Below are positions 17,717-22,094 of a stretch of 22,094 nucleotides of DNA, piece by piece. Each line of letters begins with the position of its first letter. The stretch's first letter is position 1. A program made the translations under genes and the position numbers. The notes under the pieces are model-generated. The model worked only from the letters and a program-made list of their open reading frames with translations, was not told where the DNA came from and searched no databases. The DNA is from Alectryocaccomicrobium faecavium. Lineage in GTDB: Bacteria > Bacillota > Clostridia > Christensenellales > Aristaeellaceae. Location of the stretch: positions 1 to 22,094 of the forward strand of contig DVOT01000028.1 in assembly GCA_018713425.1 (NCBI GenBank), written 5' to 3'.

Positions 17717-18775
17717 TCAATAGGCGATTTTCACGGGCAGGCCCGTTTCCATGGAACGGTTGCACGCAAGGGTGAAAGCCGTGGAACGGTACGCGTCGGC
17801 ATACGGCGAGCGGATGTGGGAAGCGTCGCCGGTGAGCACAGCGTCGATGAAAGTGCGGTCGCACAGGGTGCCAAAGTCCACGCTGGATTTGTACGTGACG
17901 CCCACTTCATTTTCGCTCTTGCGCTGGGTGCCGTCCCCCGCGATGGTGCCTGCAACGGTAGCCGCGCTGTCGCGCGGATCCACGCCATACAACGCGATGT
18001 TGGAGCAAAGTACATAATCCATGCGCGAATCCAGCGAGCCAAAGGTCATCTTTGAATCCCAGGACGCGCCATTCTTGGAATAGCAGCCGGTCATCATCGT
18101 GCAGGTAAGGCCGCCTTCAAAGGTGATCAGCGTGGTGGACAGGTCGTCGGTAAAATAACCCGGATTGTCCTGCTGGGTGATCAACCCGCGCGTGGCCACG
18201 GAATACACGGTTTCCGGCTCGCGCCCGAGCAAGTAGCGCAGCATGTCCATCTGGTGAATGGTTTGCTCCACCAGTTGTCCGCCAGAGGCGGATTTGATGT
18301 TCCACCAATCCGTGCCAGGGATGCCGCCCACACGCGAAGCGCACACGTGCGCAATCGGGTGGCTGCGAATGTATTCGCGGGCGGGATCATTGATATCGTC
18401 ATAGCGGCACTGGAAGCCCGCCGCCGTGATCAGTTGTTTTTCCTCGATTTGCCGCGCGATTTCCTTGACCATGGCAATGTCCAGCGACAGGGGCTTTTCC
18501 ACAAAAAAGGGAATGCCCCGGCGGATGGTTTCGAATTCAATCCGGCCATGGCAGGTGGGCGGCACGCAGATGAATACCATATCGGGCTGCACTTCATCGT
18601 ACATCTTGCGGAAATCGACAAACGCCTTGCCGCTGCCCGCCTTTTGCACAAACGCCTCCGCGCGCTCCAGCACCAAATCGCAAAAGCCCGCCAGGGCAAT
18701 GTCTTTAAATTGCAAAAAGTGGCCCAGGTGGTATTCGCCAATGCCGCCGCAGCCGATCAACGCCAACTTTTTCAT
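17717..18775 (-). CDS. Gfo/Idh/MocA family NAD(P)-dependent oxidoreductase
   Basis: Cytoplasmic sugar or inositol dehydrogenase-like enzyme of 352 aa, the usual length for the family. The N-terminal Rossmann domain begins LIGCGGIGEYH (6-16). The family EKP motif lies in VEKPLSLD (92-99), with K94 the expected catalytic/binding lysine. In the C-terminal alpha/beta domain, H174 and D177 in EQTIHQMD take the place of the conserved D.G.H..D set, although the first acidic residue and Gly differ from the common pattern (VEQT). The ATG at 18775 is preceded by GGAGGG at 9 nt. It lies 14 bp after the isomerase/epimerase gene and ends at a strong terminator, so the two are co-transcribed. Substrate not determinable; inositol, scyllo-inosose or a keto-sugar are family possibilities. 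Confidence 0.9.
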   Translation of the reverse strand: MKKLALIGCGGIGEYHLGHFLQFKDIALAGFCDLVLERAEAFVQKAGSGKAFVDFRKMYDEVQPDMVFICVPPTCHGRIEFETIRRGIPFFVEKPLSLDIAMVKEIARQIEEKQLITAAGFQCRYDDINDPAREYIRSHPIAHVCASRVGGIPGTDWWNIKSASGGQLVEQTIHQMDMLRYLLGREPETVYSVATRGLITQQDNPGYFTDDLSTTLITFEGGLTCTMMTGCYSKNGASWDSKMTFGSLDSRMDYVLCSNIALYGVDPRDSAATVAGTIAGDGTQRKSENEVGVTYKSSVDFGTLCDRTFIDAVLTGDASHIRSPYADAYRSTAFTLACNRSMETGLPVKIAY

Positions 18776-18789
18776 GTCCTTTTTCCCTC

Positions 18790-19629
18790 CTATTCATAGA
18801 CCAGGAGCGCGTCCATCGCCTGAGAAACGCTCTGATAGTACTGGAGATAATCCGGTTCGCTTTCGGGCTTGAAAACTTCGCCCGTGAGATAGCCCTTGAA
18901 ACCCGCATGGCGCAGGGCGTGGATCACATCTTTCCAGTTGACGTCGCCTTCGCCCAGGTCGACAAAAGCGCCGCCGCTGTTCAAATGCCCGTTGCGCTTG
19001 AAGTCCTTGACGTGTACATGGTGGATGCGCGCGCCCAGCGCGTCGATCCAGGCTTCCGGCCAGGAGAACGCCACGACGTTGCCCACATCGAAATACGCGC
19101 CAATATAGGGACTGCCGATTTCATCAATGAAGTCTACCATGGCGTGCGGCGCGGTGAAAAAGCCGTTCCAAACGTTTTCCACATCCACATACAGGCCAAT
19201 CTGCTCGATTTCCTGCCGCATGGAGAGCAAGGTTTCCAAGCTTTGCACCCAATCCTGCGCATAGGGAATGCGCGGGCACTGGCCGCCCGGCACGCACAGA
19301 ATGCCGTCCGCGCCCAGCAAAGACGCGCATTCCAGTTGCCTGCGAATCAACGCCTTCGCAAACGCGCGATCCTTCGCGTCGGGCGAACCCATTTTGCCCG
19401 CATACAGCGAGGAAGAAACGCTCACAATTTTTAGGCCAATTTCGGCACAGATATCGCGAATTTCGTGCAGCAAACAGGTGGGCGTCTGCATGGTCAGCGA
19501 GTGCGACGAGCGCTCCGGCTCATCCACGTTCAGCTCAATTCCATCGAAACCCGCGGCGCGCACCTGGCGAAACATATCGCCAAAGCAAACAGAACTGTCC
19601 ACCGTCCATGCGTTTAGAGATTTCAGCAT
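18790..19629 (-). CDS. Sugar phosphate isomerase/epimerase (AP endonuclease 2-like TIM barrel)
   Basis: A 279-aa TIM-barrel enzyme of the xylose-isomerase-like family, which catalyses metal-dependent isomerisation, epimerisation or dehydration of sugars, keto-inositols and related compounds. Candidate metal ligands sit at the expected strand ends: E151 (VDVENVWNG), D181 (AYFDVGN), H206 (HHVHVKDF) and E251 (LTGEVF). The GEGDVNWK segment (227-233) is also typical. The ATG at 19629 is chosen for GGGAGG 7 nt upstream. It is the first gene of a two-gene operon with the Gfo/Idh/MocA dehydrogenase and is divergent from an AraC regulator, a layout common for small catabolic modules. D-psicose/tagatose 3-epimerase-like or IolE-like activities are both possible. 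Confidence 0.88.
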   Translation of the reverse strand: MLKSLNAWTVDSSVCFGDMFRQVRAAGFDGIELNVDEPERSSHSLTMQTPTCLLHEIRDICAEIGLKIVSVSSSLYAGKMGSPDAKDRAFAKALIRRQLECASLLGADGILCVPGGQCPRIPYAQDWVQSLETLLSMRQEIEQIGLYVDVENVWNGFFTAPHAMVDFIDEIGSPYIGAYFDVGNVVAFSWPEAWIDALGARIHHVHVKDFKRNGHLNSGGAFVDLGEGDVNWKDVIHALRHAGFKGYLTGEVFKPESEPDYLQYYQSVSQAMDALLVYE

Positions 19630-19754
19630 AGAGTATCCTCCCTTCCGGTAATGGTCTTGCAATTGAGTCGTCCTCAGTATATACTATAAACGGGAACTTT
19701 AACATACAGAATTCGCTTGATTGCATGGACAAACCGACTATCGGAGGGGATAGC
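19630..19754. promoter_or_regulatory. Divergent control region between the isomerase operon and the AraC regulator
   Basis: On the + strand TTGAGT (19663-19668), 16-bp spacer and TATAAA (19685-19690) can serve the regulator gene. For the isomerase operon only -10-like TATACT or TATAGT hexamers with poor -35 boxes are seen, as at activator-dependent promoters. A perfect 10-bp palindrome AGTATATACT (19677-19686) sits between and within both -10 candidates and is a candidate binding site for the AraC protein, although AraC sites are often direct repeats. Confidence 0.55.
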
Positions 19755-20594
19755 ATGGAATCGCAATCCTATTATCGCCTGCTCGGCGTGAGTGATAACA
19801 TTTGCCGGATGGATACGCCGCTGTGTGTGAACTGTGCGGGGCTATGCGTGATGCGGCAACCGTTCATCAGCCACTTTCCCACGGGCAGGGAGGATTTCTA
19901 TTTGCAATATATGGTGGATGGGGAAATGGACATTTTGCTGGATGGGAAACTGGGCATTTTGCGGCCCGGCGAAGCGGTTTTGCACTTTCCCCACACGGAA
20001 TATTGGTATGCGATGCGCGGCGAACAGCCCGTGGCGTATTATTGGGCGCATTTCACGGGTTCTCTCGCCGAAACCCTTGTGGAAAAATGCCGCTTCGCCA
20101 ACCAGAAGCCCCTGAATGTGGGCGTGCATGGCTCCATTGCCGTTCGCTTCGAAAGCGTATTTCGCGATTTCATCGAAAGAGACGCTTGCTTTGAAGTGGC
20201 CGCCTGCGCGGGCGTTGTGGCGCTGCTCACGGAAATTGCGCGCCGCGCGGAAACCGGCGGGCGCGCGCCTGTGGACGACGAGCGCATTTCCCGCGCCATC
20301 GCACATCTGCACCGCTCTTATAGCCAGCCGGTTTCGGTGGACGAAATGGCGGCGCACGCGCATCTGAGCAGCAGCCGCTTTCGGCGCCTGTTCCACCAGC
20401 GCACGGGGTTTTCTCCTCTGGAATACCTCACCCGGCTGCGCCTGAACCACGCCAGCCAACTGATGGCGGAAACGGCTCTGTCCATCGCGGAAATCGCCCG
20501 CGCGGTGGGGTATGAAGACCCGCTATATTTCAGCCGCTTGTTCCGCTGCAAGATGGGCGTTTCGCCCACCGAATTCCGCCAGAGCAAGGCCTAA
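19755..20594 (+). CDS. AraC-family transcriptional regulator
   Basis: DNA-binding regulator of 279 aa with an N-terminal cupin-like sensor domain (about 20-110, with the pattern ...GR.DFYLQYMVDGEMDILLDG...L.PGEAVLHFPHTEY) and a C-terminal double helix-turn-helix (about 180-275). The first HTH lies near 194-215 (VSVDEMAAHAHLSSSRFRRLF) and the second near 243-265, followed by the family signature GYEDPLYFSRLFRCKMGVSP. The ATG at 19755 is chosen because GGAGG (19743-19747) is 7 nt away. It is transcribed divergently from the isomerase-dehydrogenase operon, which it most likely activates in response to a sugar bound by the sensor domain. The inducer is unknown. Confidence 0.94.
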   Translation: MESQSYYRLLGVSDNICRMDTPLCVNCAGLCVMRQPFISHFPTGREDFYLQYMVDGEMDILLDGKLGILRPGEAVLHFPHTEYWYAMRGEQPVAYYWAHFTGSLAETLVEKCRFANQKPLNVGVHGSIAVRFESVFRDFIERDACFEVAACAGVVALLTEIARRAETGGRAPVDDERISRAIAHLHRSYSQPVSVDEMAAHAHLSSSRFRRLFHQRTGFSPLEYLTRLRLNHASQLMAETALSIAEIARAVGYEDPLYFSRLFRCKMGVSPTEFRQSKA

Positions 20595-20665
20595 ACGCAG
20601 CGCAAAGCGCTCTGGGGAGAGAGCGAAATCTGGCCGCGCCGTTCCAATCATTTGTTAGTAAACAA

Positions 20666-20700
20666 AATCGCCCGAAAACTGACGTTTTCAGGCGATTTTT
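20666..20700. terminator. Bidirectional terminator of the AraC gene and of the tRNA-Lys locus
   Basis: A 14-position stem with one mismatch pairs 20666-20679 with 20684-20697 around TGAC. On the + strand it runs into five T residues and ends the regulator transcript; on the - strand it runs into TTTTGTTT and sits just past the tRNA 3' end. Confidence 0.85.
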
Positions 20701-20702
20701 GC

Positions 20703-20753
20703 TGGTACACCATCAGGGGCTCGAACCCTGGACACCCTGATTAAGAGTCAGGG
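20703..20753 (-). tRNA. 3' fragment of tRNA-Lys(CTT), attachment-site half
   Basis: Read on the - strand this is the 3' part of a tRNA: anticodon stem CCTGA/TCAGG around loop CTCTTAA (anticodon CTT, Lys), 5-nt variable region, T-arm CAGGG-TTCGAGC-CCCTG, acceptor 3' strand ATGGTGT, discriminator A and encoded CCA ending at 20703. The 5' half is missing: a matching ACACCAT acceptor strand and a D-arm should lie near 20755-20778, but that sequence is unrelated and already contains the integrase stop codon. The break is at about tRNA position 26. The fragment is therefore best read as the left att site made when an element integrated into the tRNA gene, with the intact tRNA expected at the element's far end. 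Confidence 0.85.
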
Positions 20754-20772
20754 CGAATCTTGGCCGTAGACA

Positions 20773-21663
20773 CTATATCATAAGGCCGGTTATACTGTCA
20801 AGCGCGGCTCGCTGCGCAGTGCTATCCACGTGCGCATATATCTGCGATGTTACGGCGTCGGATGAGTGGCCCATGATATCCTGCAGCACGCGCATGGCCA
20901 CGCCAGCGCGCACGGCGGCAGCGCCGCAAGTGTGGCGGCAGCCGTGCAAAGTGATCGGCGGCATGCCCGATGCACGCACGGCGCGCCTCCATGCGCTATC
21001 CAGCCCGCCGGGCGTAATCGGATGGCCCGTGGTGGCGGATATGGCCACATATCCGCCGGTGGCTGGCCGGTGTGCGGTAAGCCAATTAGCGAGATCGGCA
21101 GGGATGGCCAGCGTGCGTGCGCTGCTGCGCGATTTGGGCGGAGCCGCCACAGTGCGGCCATCGGCCAGGGTAATGCGCTGCCGCGTTACCCTGATGGTGC
21201 ACTGCTGCAAATCGATATCCTGCCACTGTAGGCCGCATAGCTCGCCGCGGCGCAAGCCACAGCACAGCGCGATTACCCACACCACGATATGCGGATCCAG
21301 CGCAAGCTGGCGCAGCCGCAGGAAGCGGGCCGCGTCCTCGGGGCTCCACCATGCGGTGGGCGTGGGCACGTGGTAGGGCCGCAAGATGGCATCCATCGGG
21401 GATCGCTCCATGTGACCAGCACGCGCGGCGGCGCGGCAAAGCTGCGCGAGCAGGATATACAGCTGCTCGGCCGTGCGCCCATGGCCAGCGGATAGCGGCA
21501 CCGCAAGCGCCGCCTGGATGGCCTCGGTGGATAGCTCCGCTAGCTCTACAGCGCCCAGCGTGGGCAGGATATAGTGCCGGATCAGCGCCTGATAGCTCTC
21601 TATGGTGCGCGGCTTTAAGCGCAGCCCGCACAACCACCGCGCGCTCCACTCCTTCATGATCAT
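20773..21663 (-). CDS. Tyrosine site-specific recombinase (integrase)
   Basis: Catalyses integration and excision of the element at the tRNA-Lys att site. At 296 aa it is shorter than the ~370-400 aa of typical Gram-positive prophage or Tn916-like integrases. The short N-terminus goes straight into the core-binding helices (about 3-100), so the usual N-terminal arm-type DNA-binding domain appears to be absent. The catalytic set is complete: R138 (CGLRRGE), beta-hairpin K177, H240 and R243 (LHGCRHTCG), H266 (MGHSSDAVT) and nucleophile Y276 (IYAHVD). The ATG at 21663 has GAGGTG at 8 nt. A candidate promoter (21687-21715) overlaps the start of the divergent gene. The gene ends 20 bp from the tRNA fragment, as integrases next to their att site usually do. 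Confidence 0.95.
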   Translation of the reverse strand: MIMKEWSARWLCGLRLKPRTIESYQALIRHYILPTLGAVELAELSTEAIQAALAVPLSAGHGRTAEQLYILLAQLCRAAARAGHMERSPMDAILRPYHVPTPTAWWSPEDAARFLRLRQLALDPHIVVWVIALCCGLRRGELCGLQWQDIDLQQCTIRVTRQRITLADGRTVAAPPKSRSSARTLAIPADLANWLTAHRPATGGYVAISATTGHPITPGGLDSAWRRAVRASGMPPITLHGCRHTCGAAAVRAGVAMRVLQDIMGHSSDAVTSQIYAHVDSTAQRAALDSITGLMI

Positions 21664-21715
21664 GGTATACTCACCTCACACACATCATGATACAGGAGGT
21701 TAAGAGAATGTGCAA
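21655..21715. promoter_or_regulatory. Divergent promoter region of the element
   Basis: For the integrase (-): TTGCAC (21715-21710), 17-bp spacer, TATCAT (21692-21687). The -35 lies in the first codons of the divergent gene. For the divergent gene (+): an extended -10 TGGTATACT (21663-21671) with no good -35; it overlaps the integrase start codon. Two related palindromes, CATGATCATG (21655-21664) and ATCATGAT (21684-21691), are centred 28 bp apart, the latter over the integrase -10, and could be operators of an element-encoded repressor. Confidence 0.5.
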
Positions 21716-22094
21716 CACGAAACATGTGTTCGATTATCAATCGAACACGGACGCGGCCACCACCCGCGCCCAGGTAATACCACTATCGCTTGGTAGTGGT
21801 TTACGTAACCCAGAGAGAGATTATAATCCAGAGTATATAGCAGCAGCTGCTGCTGCTATTGGGCGCGCGGGCGCGCGCGCGCGTACGCGCGTATACGCGC
21901 GCGAGGAGCTGGCCGAGCTGAGCGAGTACTACTGTGCCACTTATGATCGCCGGCGCATGCCGCCAGCGGTGCAGAAGGACGTGCTCGCCGCGCTGGATGC
22001 GGGCATGGAGCCCGAGGTGATCATGTTGGCCATGGATGATGCCGCGCGCATCGATCGGCCATCATGGACATATGCCATGGCCATTATCAAGCGG
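21708..22094 (+). CDS. Element-encoded protein with DnaD-like C-terminal region, 3' end beyond window
   Basis: An open frame of 129 codons runs without a stop to the window edge, starting at ATG 21708 after a perfect AGGAGG (21694-21699) at 8 nt. Residues 1-55 are polar and probably disordered, including six Ala from a GCA/GCT run and an Arg/Ala/Gly stretch encoded by alternating purine-pyrimidine DNA. From about residue 70 the sequence looks folded. Residues ~95-129 (ALDAGMEPEVIMLAMDDAA, then SWTYAMAIIKR) match the pattern of the DnaD/DnaB_2 C-terminal domain of Gram-positive and phage replication-initiation proteins, in which a helix pair ends in a YI..IL.+W-like motif. The position, divergent from the integrase at the element end, would be unusual for a phage replication gene but is common in compact integrative elements. 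The assignment is tentative because the end is cut off. Confidence 0.6.
   Translation, partial: MCNTKHVFDYQSNTDAATTRAQVIPLSLGSGLRNPERDYNPEYIAAAAAAIGRAGARARTRVYAREELAELSEYYCATYDRRRMPPAVQKDVLAALDAGMEPEVIMLAMDDAARIDRPSWTYAMAIIKR
21726..21859. repeat. Three inverted repeats in the 5' part of the element gene
   Basis: Three unrelated perfect dyads lie in 134 bp: GTGTTCGATT/AATCGAACAC, 10-bp arms, 3-bp loop (21726-21748); ACCACTA/TAGTGGT, 7-bp arms, 8-bp loop (21780-21801); and ATAGCAGCAGC/GCTGCTGCTAT, 11-bp arms, 1-bp loop (21837-21859). The centres are about 54 and 57 bp apart. They lie inside the reading frame, in its low-complexity part. Confidence 0.7.

Larger units (their letters stand above)
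20703..22094. mobile_element. Left end of an element integrated at tRNA-Lys(CTT), continuing beyond the window
   Basis: The tRNA 3' fragment (att half), an adjacent tyrosine integrase whose stop codon is 20 bp from it, and a divergent gene with a replication-protein-like end make up the typical border of a prophage or integrative element. The right end is outside the window. Base composition is similar to the host chromosome, so the element shows no strong foreign signature. Phage versus conjugative or satellite element cannot be decided here. Confidence 0.8.

Noticed and set aside
20703..20778. Complete tRNA-Lys gene
   Set aside because: The 5' acceptor strand complementary to ATGGTGT and a D-arm are missing, so only the 3' part is present.

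Overview
The window is GC-rich (roughly 60%) chromosomal DNA of a Gram-positive type bacterium, most likely a gut-type clostridium (Christensenellales or Oscillospirales would fit, but the order cannot be fixed from the sequence). Reasons: a T-box leader in front of valS, strong AGGAGG ribosome binding sites, vegetative sigma-A promoters nearly all with 17-bp spacers, a zinc-ribbon/peptidoglycan-binding membrane protein, a TSCPD-family small protein, and a hairpin-rich dispersed repeat of a kind familiar from gut Firmicutes.

Layout. (1) 13-3746, + strand: a three-gene ABC-2 type exporter operon (large permease with an extracytoplasmic M1-peptidase-like domain lacking the zinc motif, an ATPase, a small permease). 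(2) 3835-7690, + strand: a consensus promoter, a ~270-nt structured RNA ending in an intrinsic terminator, then two overlapping genes for a heterodimeric ABC exporter. (3) 7806-12211, - strand: a secreted protein of unknown function with its own promoter and terminator, valS with T-box leader, and pgsA; the valS -35 box overlaps the pgsA stop codon. (4) 12282-13574, + strand: a secreted M15-type D,D-carboxypeptidase-like protein, divergent from pgsA, followed by a 155-bp dispersed repeat. (5) 13890-17540, - strand: a HAD-family phosphatase, a zinc-ribbon/PG-binding membrane protein co-transcribed with a second Cys-motif membrane protein, and a TSCPD protein. (6) 17643-20700: a sugar module in which an AraC regulator (+) is divergent from a sugar isomerase/epimerase and a Gfo/Idh/MocA dehydrogenase (-). 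(7) 20703 to the right edge: the left end of an integrated mobile element. The 3' part of a tRNA-Lys(CTT) gene lies next to a tyrosine integrase, and a divergent gene with a DnaD-like C-terminal region runs off the window.

The two most unusual items are the structured RNA before the ABC exporter pair, which has mutually exclusive pairings and no other visible promoter for the downstream genes, and the element end, where the divergent gene carries three inverted repeats and a long alternating purine-pyrimidine tract inside its first 65 codons. No CRISPR array, rRNA or insertion sequence was seen.
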